Origin: Larimichthys crocea
Taxonomy: Eukaryota > Chordata > Actinopteri > Sciaenidae
Direction of reading: 5' to 3'
Length of the DNA: 64,000 nucleotides
NCBI RefSeq assembly: GCF_000972845.2
Contig: NC_040022.1
Location: 6,602,979-6,666,978 of the forward strand
The position numbers were made by a program, and so were the translations under genes. The notes beneath the pieces are model-generated. The model worked only from the letters and a program-made list of their open reading frames with translations. It did not search any database and had not been told where the DNA came from. Of this stretch, positions 50,501-64,000 are shown one piece after another. Numbering within the stretch: position 1 is the first letter of the stretch; the number at the start of each line of letters is the position of its first letter.

Positions 50501-53500
50501 GGTGTTTGTGTATGCTTGGCACTGAACAGTTACAAGGAAACCAACATCCCCTTTTCATAGCAAATTGTATGCTTACTATTTATAAGTAGATAGGGCTAGC
50601 TGCACTGGTTGGAGCAATGAGGAAGCTGCCTATCTGCCGTCTAATCTGGCGGACTCAAGTTTTCTGCATGTGCACCAACGGTTTCAGATGGTGCTGCAGA
50701 TCCACGCGCTTTCCTGTCCGTCTGCTCATCTCTGCAGGCCTGCATGTTTCTGGTAGCTCCTCCATCCGGCTTCATAAGAGGCCATCTCCCTCACCACCCT
50801 TTCCTCCCTTCCTCCCAAACCCACCGGTCTGATCTGTGGCCTGAGGGTTCAAAGAGGGATCGAGGGAGGGGAGAGGGAGGATCGGAGCAAAACTGGAAGG
50901 AGGGAGGAAACATGAAAGGAAGGAGCTTTGAGAGAGCAAGAGGAAGAGAAGGAGCAGGGGAGGGGTGGGCAGCAGAGAGAGAGAGAGCGAGAGAAAACGC
51001 CAGAGAGTGAAGCAACGATCTGGCTGCTCCCTGCTATCGTCAGGGGAAGGGAAGGGAGGAGTGCAAAGACATGGCGAAAGCAAGAAAGAATGGGAGGGAA
51101 TGAAAGAGGGAGTCCTTATTAACATGGCCTCAGGACGCTCTGTCATCCCTCTTGTTCTTTCTCCCACTCTTTATCACTTTCTACACCAAGTGCCCACACA
51201 CTGAACACTAATCTCGCAAACAAACGGCACAGAGAAAATTATTCAAAAACGAGAGGATGGAACTGCAGAAACACATCAAAGTGCAACATGGTTTTCTCAG
51301 CGTTTCACTCCAAACTCACATCGCGGGTCTTTTCGGGATAAAAAAGGTGTGTGTTATTGACAGAAAAATGCATCGTTTCTCCGCGCGCAATGATGCAGTT
51401 TGATGATACAGCATGTGTTACAGCGCTGATAAACAGCTGGCAATAAATCACCGGGATGTTGATGTTTACTGCCTGCGAAAGACCAAACACACAGCGTCGA
51501 GCACAATGGGCATTTCACTTCCTGCCATTACTGAACAAGAATATGGCTTCAGGCTGGTTTCAAAAAACGTCTCACTTGTCCTGTCTGGACCACCCAGGAT
51601 GGAGTGCGATGACGACGGGAAAGTGTATGTGTGTGTGCGTCTGACATGGCTGTATTGCAATATTGTATTAAGCCATACAAAAGGAAGGAGAGAGCCTGAT
51701 CCAAACACACTGAGCCAAGCCTTCAAATGCAAACTCTTTATCCCGCTACAAGCAACTGGGGAGGCTTTAGGGACATGCAGATGGACACATCGAGTTACTC
51801 TTTCCATTGCTCTCCCTCTCTATTGTTCTGGCGAACACTGTAATGGTAAATCCCTTTACAAACAACAGCACAGTGCAGGCAGATTCCATTTCCTCTAGCT
51901 TCAGCTGATTTGCAGCTGTGGTCGCTTGCCATCATTACATGCACGCCGTCTGGGTTCGTGCACTCGGCGAGCAGCAGTGTGATATTCTCCTGGCCGACCA
52001 TTGTTATCGCCTTCTCATTTCCCTAAATCAGCCGTAATGATAAAACCAGGGATAAACGCTAACAGAGGGGCGTTTATGCAAATGCTGCTGCGGGAGAAAA
52101 GGTGACAGTCTCAGCTGAGCACGGACTTTGATACTCCTGTTGTTATCAAAGAGTAAATATTGACCTCGGATCTACTCCAAAGAACAAACCTGCTGAAATG
52201 TTTAGCAAACTAACTAAGCCTCGTCCAACCTGCTAACCCGCATTTCACCAGCACGAGCTCCGTCGCCCTCTCGCCTTCACGTGGAATAACATGACCCTCG
52301 CTGTTCAAAGTGTCTCCTGGAAAAACCACCAAGTGAGAGGACACGCTGGACTACGACCAGTGTACTAAACTCTGACACGTTAAACGGTTTATTTAGTATG
52401 TCCTCCAGCTGTACAACTGAATATACACTTTCATTTTACTCCGCTCAGCAGTGTCTGCAATTTCCCCGCTGATAAAAATCAAATGTGGGCAAGGATGTGA
52501 AACATAATCACAAGTGGTCACCAGGGACACATTGGAGATGCATACTAACGACAGACAAGAACCTCCACTCATCTGATCTAAACCTGACCTGTACGTTAAG
52601 TGGTTAGAATGTAGTAAGCACGGATTTAAGACAAACAGATGCCAGAGGAGGGGACAGACAGAGATGTAGAGGCAACGGAAAACATCCCAAATGTGTGTTA
52701 CAGAGGCCGTGCGGCACTTAGCCTTGTCCATCTCCAGGAAAACCTTGTTTGCTGGTGCCAAGGCAGGATCTGGCAGTCAGCTGGAAAATGAGGACACTGC
52801 AGAGACAGAGCCCTAGAAATAAAACACCCATAAAAAAAAAGAAGAAGAAGAAGAAGAAGCACTGTCTCCCTGCATCAGCGCAGCTCAGGGGCATGTGTGC
52901 ATACGTGTGTGTGTGTGTGTGTGTATGTAGGTTATATGTCTCGGTGCATGATGCATGTGTGTCAGCAGGGATCCGAGTCAGGAGCAAAAAAAAAAAAAAA
53001 AAAAAAGCTCAGTCAGCCTCACAGCTCGCTCTTGGTGAGAACCAAATACAAGTTGGCCTGGACAAAAACGCCGGAGGCCAACACAACTTCAGACACCATG
53101 TATGCACCCGCATCACATACAGAGGGAGGGTTATTTAGAGTCGGAGCGGGAGCGTGCTCTCACATACTAACTACAGGCAATTAAACCTACTGGCTACAGA
53201 CCAAACTGCTCCTATGTCGGTGTTAGCGCGGGACCTTAAACGGGGGCAGATTACTCACTTTTGTTTGGTCCGCTCACCACGGCAACACATTTAACCAAAC
53301 CACAAGTTGGCACGTTGGGTGGAAACATGGTTTGTGCCACTAACAAGTGATGAGAATTTCTGACCATATTGTTTTTAGATGAAAGCGTCGACTCAATCTA
53401 TAGCTTGTCTTTAATGGATTTTCACAGTCCGGTCTTCTGGTAATCCAAATTATACGTCAGGGTAATTAAGCGCCTTATACTACTGAAGGACATCCCATGG

Positions 53501-56500
53501 GATTGTGGTGAAATGTTTCATAACTCTTGGTCGAATCAGTAGCACTTAACATCATTCAAAACCACTTTATTCATACTTCCATTGGCTGATTAGGATCGTG
53601 GTTTGATAACTTTGTGACTCATATTTATTTTAAACCAACAGCGGCTAAATAAATCAAACACACACACACACACACTACAGCAGCTTACTGTGTGTGCGTA
53701 AGATAGCACATGCCTAAAGACAAAGTGCCCACATCTGGCTGGTCCTAATAGAGGAAAGTAACTCATTAAAGCATGCTGGTTAATTATTAGCCTTCTTTTT
53801 TTTACCCAAGCTGAGGGCTGCTCTGTTGCTGGCCAGAGAGTGATTTGCATGGACATACTCCGTTAGAGGAGAGTGTGTACTTAACACACTTTCCAAACCA
53901 TTCCAGAGTGTGACACACACATACCGCCACAAAGCGACACAATCCCGGCAGAAAAAGCCGAGCGATGAGCAGAGAGTACAGGTGAACTCACTTTACAAAG
54001 TGTCTGATCGTGCTGCTGCATCATGTTATATGGTTTATATTTTTCAACAGATTGGGAAAGCAGCACAATAAGTTGCGCCAGTTCCCTTTTTCTGGCAAAA
54101 TGCTCAAAGGAGAAGTACCTGTCCACTCACTGTGGAGTCAACACCTCAGGTGATGTTGACTGTAAATGTGTGTTTGTGACTGTGAGTCATAAAGGGAGGT
54201 GACCAGTGGTGACTGGACTGATTCCTCACCTCTTGTGGCATTTGGACAACATGAATCAGTTCTCTGAATAAATTGGTCTAAATATAGGCGAGGCGGTAGA
54301 CAAATTCCCCTAAAAAAAAAAAAAAAACGTGGTTAGAGGAAAAGTGAATCAGAACGCCTGCACAAGACGTGGAAAATGACTATACTGAGATAATACCGAA
54401 ATATGAACAGTAAGGAATCGAATCATTGCATGTAGCATGGCGTTCTGAGACAAAAAAAGCTTATATGATTTCTAATAAGGAGTTTTTAGATTTGATTTCA
54501 CATGACTAAGCATGATGTCAGCTCCTTCGTGCAGTAAAGAATGTACAGAGCTGCACGGCTCCAGTGCTGCCGTGTTCAGACCTTTGACCCTCTTTCCCAG
54601 CAATTTCCTGGGATTGAGAAGCAGCAGTACAATCGAGGCTCACATCTTAAACCAGAAAGCCCACGGTGGAGCCAAGCAACACAGCGACCAATTTGTTAGC
54701 TAAATGATTTTTTAAAAAATGGACGAGAGTCAGTCGTAGCTGCGAAATGAGTGACTGAATCGGTGTGCGATGCAAACGGTGGATGAAATCTGATTACTAT
54801 GCTCACTTTTGTCTATGCCAACTGTGTCTGAACACTGGAGATCATGTGATCGCTTTTTTTTTCTGCTACCTGCCCAACTAAAACACATGTTTATGTAAAG
54901 GTTTATACAAAACATGTGAATGTGTAGCTGATTAATCTGAGTGAACAGAAGCAAGAATCCTTGAACGCTGTGGTGTACTTTCAGTATCTGTTCAGGCGTG
55001 CTGATATGAAGGAAATAACCGCCCAGTTTCCTTTTGTCCGTCCATATTTCTTTTGAATTTCGCCTTCACAAGCAGACTGCTTTGACTTTTGTTTTGAGCG
55101 AGGCTGTGACTTATCTAGGAAACTTGGGTTCATAATTTCACGTCTGAAACGGGCAAACGGGTCTCGCCAATGTGTGTAAACACTTATTAAAATGTTTTGC
55201 TAACATATTCATGATCCACTAGCCATGTTTGTCCTTCGTACTTATTAAAACGATGAGCTGTCAAGAGCACCCAAGCATCGGTTTCTCACATTATTTATAG
55301 ACGCTGAAGCGCTACAGACACTGGAATAACTGCTAATTTACTACCCGGGAACCGGTTACGCCGCTTCATAATCTACGATGTAATGGCACATATGTCAGAG
55401 TTAAATATGAATAAATCTCATGAGGAGATGTAGGAGGACTTCAGTCGTACAATATGCAGACATCATGTACAGATAGGAAGTGTAAAGCAGCAGAGAGGAG
55501 TGTTTCAGTGAGCGATGAGCTTTGAGCTTTAAACCACTCTCTTCATTTATCTTGAGAACACACACTTCCTGAGTGCTAAAAAACGACTATTAATCCTAAA
55601 AAGGAACACACACACAAATCATTTCACTCGTCTAAACATTGCACATGACCCTAAATGTCATCTCGTACAGTTTTTTTTTTAGACACTTCCTTGTTACAAG
55701 TTTTACTAGCAGCTGCCCTGAACTGAAGAGATAGACTTTGATAGATATGAGGCAGATACTTGAGTCAAATATGCAGCTTTAATCTCCTATCAAATGAAAC
55801 ATTTTAAGTGCTGAGAGGAAGCCAAACGACGAGACAAAACCGTCACCAAGAAGAGCCTCGACTGAAATTCACTTCCTGCCTTTACATGTGCTCGGGCTGC
55901 CCGCTCCCTCCGCTGGGCCCAGCCCTGCTCTATACTGGAATGCAGCTTACAGACAAACACGCCTCTGTGGTTCAGCCTCTCCACAGAGAGATATTACAGA
56001 AGGAGGCTGTCAGGTAAAAAAAAAAAAAGGTATCCATCGGTGGCTGAGAATACCAATTCAGCTGAGGCTGAACCCCCCCTCCTGCCTTCACCTGAGCTAG
56101 CCTAGCGCATGGAAAAATCCCCCTGCCAATGTGGCCTCGGGCTGCTTTAAACAAACTGGAAGGACGATGTGTGTGTGTGTGTGTGTGTGTGTGTGCCACA
56201 GAGAAGGAAAAAAGGGGAGGTTGTTTTGGCGTGTCTGAAGGGGGGGCGAGCGCTGATGCGGAATGGCAGCAAAGACAAGACGGCAAAGGCTGCTCTCCTG
56301 TGCTCGGTTCAGAGCGGGGAGAGAGACGGCACAGCAGGCCTCTGACAGAGCACGTTTTATGGGAGTGTCTGTCTGCTGGAATGCACTCCGCTTCAGGCCA
56401 GATTCCAGAGCACATCGGGGCTGTACTTGTGGCAATTTGGTTCTCATCAATACCAGCTCCCAACATGATAACACCACTTATTTTTTATTTAAAAACATTT

Positions 56501-57752
56501 TTTTTAAAAGGGACTGCTTGTGCACTAACACTAAATCAATTCCAGTCTGGAGTACTTTGGGAAAACATTAGTCATGGTGCATTCAAGAACACATCCATGC
56601 AGCAGCTGAGCAGTAATGCAACCGATCAAGAGCTGATGTTACTTTAGATAATGTGCTTTGGGCGCTCTGTCCCCCCTTTCTGTCAACCCCTACAGATAAG
56701 CGTGTCTCGACAGGGATTGATTTTCAATAGCTATTCAGATGTCCATTAGACAAATTATCTACTTGCCTCGAGCCCTGCTTTAGTAAAAAAATACATAAAC
56801 ACTGCAATTCATACAATAGACATTGCAGACCCCACCCACCCTAGAAGGTAGTGTGTGGTTTGTCTTGTTGCAAAGTGGAGATGAGTGCAGCAGCATTCAG
56901 AAAAAATATAATCATCCAGTCAAAAGCTAACAGGTAGAAATTGTTGCTCCCGTGTGATTTGAGCAGGGGGTCAAATTGATGAGATTAGCACCTCGGTTGA
57001 GATTAAGGCTACTGCCTTTGACTGAAAACTGGACTGGAGGTGGCTCCACTGATCATGCCTGGGTTCGGATTAGCCAGTGGATTGGACACAGACCAACATG
57101 TCCAAAAAAAACAGCCCACGCTGCTTCTCCTCCACAGAAAAAGCTCGGTTATATTATATTATTAAAAAAAGAGAAAAGAAACCCAGCCCAGTGCTGTATC
57201 GTTTACATGTTGTAAAGGTTAACCCCTCCACTGTAAGGGTTTTATTTTTTCGAGAAAGGTTAAGAGACGTTAGCTTTTCAATCAAAGCAGATGTGCCAGC
57301 CAGGCCCAAGCCAGGCTTGAAGCTGTGAAAGGCGCTGCTTTTAGGGTGAATCAACACCGTAGCCTGGAGTCATTTTCTGGGTGAAAAACAAACAAACATA
57401 TATATATTTGTGGTTTCTAAAAGTGAAGCTCATTGCCTCATAAAAAAACACTGCGTAATTTCGCGCCTGGTTCAGCTATCACCTCCCAGACGTGAAGCTA
57501 GCTGTTAGCTCGCCTCGCTGGCGAAATACCTGTCCTGTCGATTCATTCACAAAAAAAAAAAAAAAACACGCGAAAGCTGTCATTTTAAAAAGAGACAATT
57601 ACGAGGCCAGAGAAGGGAGGTGGCTACGGGTTGTTTTCTACAAAGAGAAACACAAAAACAAGACGGTTTAATCGTGCTCTTACCTTGTCCAGACAATTCA
57701 CTTTTTCCGTGGGGTAAACGACTAGATTACATCTGCTACACAACGGATTCAT
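36838..57752 (-). CDS. lasp1: LIM and SH3 domain protein 1, complete gene (7 coding exons)
   Basis: LASP1 is an actin-binding adaptor of focal adhesions, cell edges and the cytoskeleton. Coding exons on the minus strand are 57752-57684, 50222-50128, 45608-45524, 40645-40538, 38301-38223, 37419-37325 and 37011-36838. All have GT-AG borders and their phases join into one 705-nt frame of 234 residues plus TGA. The LIM finger ligands are visible as C5, C8, H26, C29, C32, C35, C53 and H56. Two nebulin-type repeats follow (about residues 62-130), then a short Pro-rich linker, then an SH3 domain (about 180-234) with [14 protein letters not shown] and the terminal [14 protein letters not shown] and RIKKTQEQ distinguish it from the paralogue LASP2/NEBL. 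The human protein is 261 residues; the difference lies in the linker. The ATG in exon 1 is fixed by the family start MNP-C-x2-C. Confidence 0.98.
37012..37324 (-). other. lasp1: lasp1 intron 6
   Basis: A 313-nt intron with nothing recognisable inside apart from splice signals. Confidence 0.85.
37325..37419 (-). CDS. lasp1: lasp1 coding exon 6 (Pro-rich linker)
   Basis: Two bases complete Gly146, then 31 residues starting [18 protein letters not shown] and ending APPPSAG. The YQQP start matches the tetrapod linker. The exon ends in phase 0 at a GTAGGT donor. Confidence 0.93.
37420..38222 (-). other. lasp1: lasp1 intron 5
   Basis: About 800 nt of ordinary AT-rich intron. No repeat family or RNA gene is recognised. 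Confidence 0.85.
38223..38301 (-). CDS. lasp1: lasp1 coding exon 5 (start of second repeat, linker)
   Basis: Encodes residues 120-145, beginning [20 protein letters not shown], plus one base of the next Gly codon. The linker is much shorter than in the human protein, and no RRDS-type PKA site is visible here. The donor, GTATTC, is non-canonical after position 3 but keeps the frame. Confidence 0.93.
38302..40537 (-). other. lasp1: lasp1 intron 4
   Basis: Mostly unique intron sequence. A GC-richer island at about 38580-38780 holds an ETS-type site and a palindromic X-box (listed separately). The rest shows nothing recognisable. Confidence 0.85.
38727..38761. promoter_or_regulatory. ETS site plus palindromic RFX X-box in lasp1 intron 4
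   Basis: CCGGAAGT at 38727-38734 and GTTGCGTAGCAAC at 38749-38761, a perfect X-box palindrome with a 3-nt spacer. They sit in a locally GC-rich island. X-boxes bind RFX factors and mark ciliary-gene promoters. No exon of such a gene is recognised nearby. Confidence 0.45.
40538..40645 (-). CDS. lasp1: lasp1 coding exon 4 (nebulin repeat)
   Basis: A 108-nt exon in phase 0-0 encoding residues 84-119. [20 protein letters not shown] is followed by [16 protein letters not shown]. This is a typical 35-residue nebulin actin-binding repeat. The donor is GTAAGT. Confidence 0.98.
41482..41525. repeat. Long TG microsatellite
   Basis: About 21-22 uninterrupted TG units, the longest in the window, in lasp1 intron 3. 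Confidence 0.95.
43771..43904 (+). mobile_element. tRNA-derived SINE with A-rich tail
   Basis: A tRNA-like head with an A-box (GTTTAGCTCAGTTTGTGGAG), then CATCCGCCCCACGTACAAAG, then a TCAAATAAAGCTCAAAAAGG body ending in oligo-A. The B-box part is degenerate, so it is probably inactive. It sits in lasp1 intron 3, antisense to the gene. Confidence 0.8.
45524..45608 (-). CDS. lasp1: lasp1 coding exon 3 (end of LIM, start of nebulin repeat 1)
   Basis: One base completes the Ala codon, then residues 56-83 begin [20 protein letters not shown]56 is the last LIM zinc ligand. [14 protein letters not shown] is the family signature leading into the nebulin repeats. The acceptor is TTTTGCAG and the donor GTAACT. 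Confidence 0.97.
45609..50127 (-). other. lasp1: lasp1 intron 2
   Basis: 4.5 kb. Contains a poly-A run near 46593, an AAT repeat (48808-48833) and otherwise unremarkable sequence. No coding exon or RNA gene is recognised on either strand. Confidence 0.85.
48808..48833. repeat. AAT trinucleotide repeat
   Basis: About eight ATA/AAT units in lasp1 intron 2. Confidence 0.95.
50128..50222 (-). CDS. lasp1: lasp1 coding exon 2 (rest of LIM finger)
   Basis: Encodes residues 24-54 plus two bases of codon 55. It starts [14 protein letters not shown], giving LIM ligands H26, C29, C32 and C35, and ends near YCN with C53. The acceptor is GACAG and the donor GTAAGT. Confidence 0.98.
52841..52859. repeat. 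GAA repeat after an A run
   Basis: Six GAA units preceded by oligo-A in lasp1 intron 1. Confidence 0.9.
56169..56195. repeat. TG microsatellite
   Basis: About 13 TG units in lasp1 intron 1. Confidence 0.95.
57684..57752 (-). CDS. lasp1: lasp1 coding exon 1 (start codon, first half of LIM finger)
   Basis: Encodes residues 1-23, [20 protein letters not shown] followed by LDK. It contains zinc ligands C5 and C8 and ends at an AAG|GTAAGA donor in phase 0. The start codon lies at 57750-57752. Confidence 0.97.
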
Positions 57753-58040
57753 GTTGGAGGAGGAATGCTCTTCTGGGCTAGTTAGCACGGAAACCGCCGA
57801 TGATACTGCTCGTAGCCGCCGGAGTGCTCCCCTCAAAAAAAAAAAACTAGCTCTAAGTGTACGGTTTTTATGACGAGTAGCAGACCGACACTAATGTAGC
57901 TGTATGTAACAAATCCAGGAGGTTGTTGTTGTCGTTGTAGCCGCACAGCTGGCTGTCAGTCCACTAACCAGACACGGAAAGCGCGCTCCCGCTCCCGCTT
58001 CCCCCCCCCTCTCTCGCTCCCTCCCTCCCTCCTCTGCGCG
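57753..58040 (-). promoter_or_regulatory. lasp1: lasp1 5' leader and promoter region
   Basis: CpG-containing sequence lies directly upstream of the lasp1 start codon. It includes a GC- and pyrimidine-rich block at about 57970-58040. No ATG on the minus strand falls between about 57960 and the lasp1 start, so the leader appears free of upstream ORFs. The transcription start itself is not determined. Confidence 0.6.
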
Positions 58041-59003
58041 TGTCCGTGCAGAAAGGGAAGAGGCAGTGTGGGAGGTTCAATTTTTTTTTTCTTCTTCTTA
58101 CTTGGAAGATTTTACTAACTACAACATCTATACATTGTACAGATTTAACCGAGACTCGTATGTGTGTGTGTGTGTGTGTGTGTTGCTTGAAAATGAAGCC
58201 ACACCATGGCATGAGTGTGAAGAAATCCAGGTCGAGCCTTGTGCACATGCACAACATATCTGTCCTCGTCCCATCTGTGCTTGCATAGCAAACTCATTCG
58301 GTCATCTGTATTGTTGCAGGTTTGTAACAGTTTTTTTTTTTTTTTACCAATCCAATGATCACAAATCACATTTTTTTTTACACATCTGCCACGTTCACTG
58401 CAACACGTCCATGTGATACCTTTGGTTAGGGTGACACCTGCTGACAAAGGAGTTGTACTGCCCTCAATCCACACGTATACAACCATGAGTTGTGTCTACA
58501 TAACTGTGTTGTGTTCTTTTGAGATGCTACCTAATGCAAATAATATTGCCATAAAGTCATTAGCCTTGCCAGCTGCAGTGCAGATCAGGAACTGTGTAGT
58601 GAAAAACAAAAGGTGGAACTTCAAAGAATCAACGTGACCATTGACAGCAGCAGGAAGTGAAATTAAAGCACACCCAGATCTTTATTTGTTTTATGTAAAA
58701 CAGTATGGTTTCTGTATTGTAAAGTACCGTAGTCAAATTAGATAGATAAATTAGATTAGTGCTATACCACTATTTATTCCAGGTGAGATATACATTTCTA
58801 ATGAAGTCGTTTCATATCATATAACGTTCAGCTGTTGCAACAATTTCATCATTTTGTAAAGGAGTCATGAAAGATAAAAACACCATAAACTGAATGTAAG
58901 AGTTAAAACTGGCTTTGGAGTCTAATGTAGAATACACTTTAATGTTTGTAGAAATCAGTGTAAAGCAAAAACATCTTGTTTATCCAAGTTTCCTGCCACC
59001 ATT
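58041..59003 (-). other. lasp1-plxdc1 spacer and plxdc1 3' UTR
   Basis: Under 1 kb. Contains a TG microsatellite (about 58160-58182), poly-T runs and the plxdc1 polyadenylation candidates. No separate gene is recognised. Confidence 0.7.
58773..58778 (-). terminator. plxdc1: Putative plxdc1 polyadenylation signal
   Basis: AATAAA on the minus strand, 226 nt below the plxdc1 stop. A second copy lies at 58681-58686. Either would end plxdc1 within about 0.7 kb of the lasp1 promoter. Confidence 0.45.
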
Positions 59004-63297
<4,294 letters not shown>

Positions 63298-64000
63298 CTG
63301 TCAGAAATAATGAATATTGGGTTAGTACGCTGAGCAGCCCATTATGGGATGTGATCATATGAGCACTTTCTTTTATGTCAACCGATTCCCACATTCTCAT
63401 TTCAATGTAAAAGACCCTGACAGCGGTACCACACACTGTCAGGAAACATCTCAGATGCCAGTTGTATTCAGACTCTCAGAATGATGTTTACAGTTGTTGC
63501 TCTGTGCCCAGCCAATCAGCAAAAGGAAAAATTACAATGTGCTTTTGAAATTGTCAGCCTTAGCCTCGTCAGTTAAAGCCATTGTTGACTGAAGACAAAA
63601 ACAATACAAATAACATTTAGTGATGCTCGGAAGGAGCTGTCAAACCCAACAAACAATGGAAACCATATTTGGTAAGCAAACTGGGGTAGGTATGCTTTGT
63701 TTTAAAGTTTGGCGTGTTTTAATTTAAGGCTTGTCTTTCTTTCAAGCCACATATGATGTTAGGAATTTATTTTACTGTTGCGCCACACTGTGATTTTCTA
63801 TCGAGTGTGGAAAGTACAAGTCTCCTGTTTGGATATGGACTTATGGCCATCTTGGTCAACCTGTTACAGCTGTACATTTGGAGCCAAACAGGGAAAAATG
63901 TCTTGGCGGAGCTCTCAAGAGTCAGTCCTATTGAGGTTCTACAAAGCACAGACAAAATATATGATATAGTCTGCAGAAATGTTCATGTTCAGTTCTATGT
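63298..64000 (-). other. plxdc1: plxdc1 intron, continues past the right edge
   Basis: Open toward the missing 5' exon. No repeat or RNA gene is recognised in it. Confidence 0.75.

Larger units (their letters stand above)
50223..57683 (-). other. lasp1: lasp1 intron 1
   Basis: 7.5 kb, the largest lasp1 intron, as is usual for a first intron. Contains a purine-rich plus strand (about 50840-51110), a GAA repeat (52841-52859), TG/CA repeats near 52905, 53660 and 56169, and poly-A near 52986. Enhancers are plausible but cannot be shown from one sequence. Confidence 0.8.

Noticed and set aside
56129..56647. 172-codon plus-strand open frame
   Set aside because: Runs through a TG microsatellite in lasp1 intron 1. 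No homology or splice support.

Overview
This is vertebrate nuclear DNA, almost certainly from a ray-finned (teleost, probably percomorph) fish. Long non-coding stretches full of CA/TG microsatellites separate short exons with GT-AG borders. The window carries fish-type MITEs and a tRNA-derived SINE, and the proteins that can be assembled are vertebrate. No bacterial-style operons, CRISPR arrays or phage genes are present. Nearly all long open frames are simple-repeat or chance frames, so the real genes had to be assembled exon by exon.

Three genes are recognised, all on the minus strand. (1) arhgap23 (Rho GTPase-activating protein): only the first coding exon (14417-14470) and its CpG-rich, polypurine leader lie here. 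The first intron fills 14416 down to 1 and the rest of the gene is off the left edge. (2) lasp1 (LIM and SH3 protein 1): complete, seven coding exons from 57752 down to 36838. They give a 234-residue protein with one LIM zinc finger, two nebulin repeats and a C-terminal SH3 domain; every exon phase fits. (3) plxdc1 (plexin domain-containing 1 / TEM7): 13 coding exons from 63297 down to 59004, including the PSI domain, transmembrane segment and C-terminus. The signal-peptide exon is beyond the right edge. The largest plxdc1 intron in the window holds two intact tRNA-Cys(GCA) genes and two decayed copies.

Layout: 1-14416, arhgap23 intron 1 with MITEs, microsatellites and two unproven candidate exons. 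14471-14900, arhgap23 leader and promoter, with a tandem upstream-ORF arrangement. 14900-32000, intergenic, with repeats, a GC-rich island near 26-27 kb and no convincing protein gene. 32048-34205, two well-spliced candidate exons ending in a hydrophobic tail, of unknown identity. 36838-57752, lasp1. 57753-59003, a compact spacer holding the lasp1 promoter and the plxdc1 3' end. 59004-64000, plxdc1 with the tRNA-Cys cluster.

From established knowledge, ARHGAP23, LASP1 and PLXDC1 are linked on human 17q12, and their paralogues ARHGAP21, NEBL (LASP2) and PLXDC2 on human 10p12. The window is therefore a fish segment of that paralogon. The three genes do not form one pathway. LASP1 and ARHGAP23 both act on actin and Rho signalling; PLXDC1 is a cell-surface receptor-like protein.
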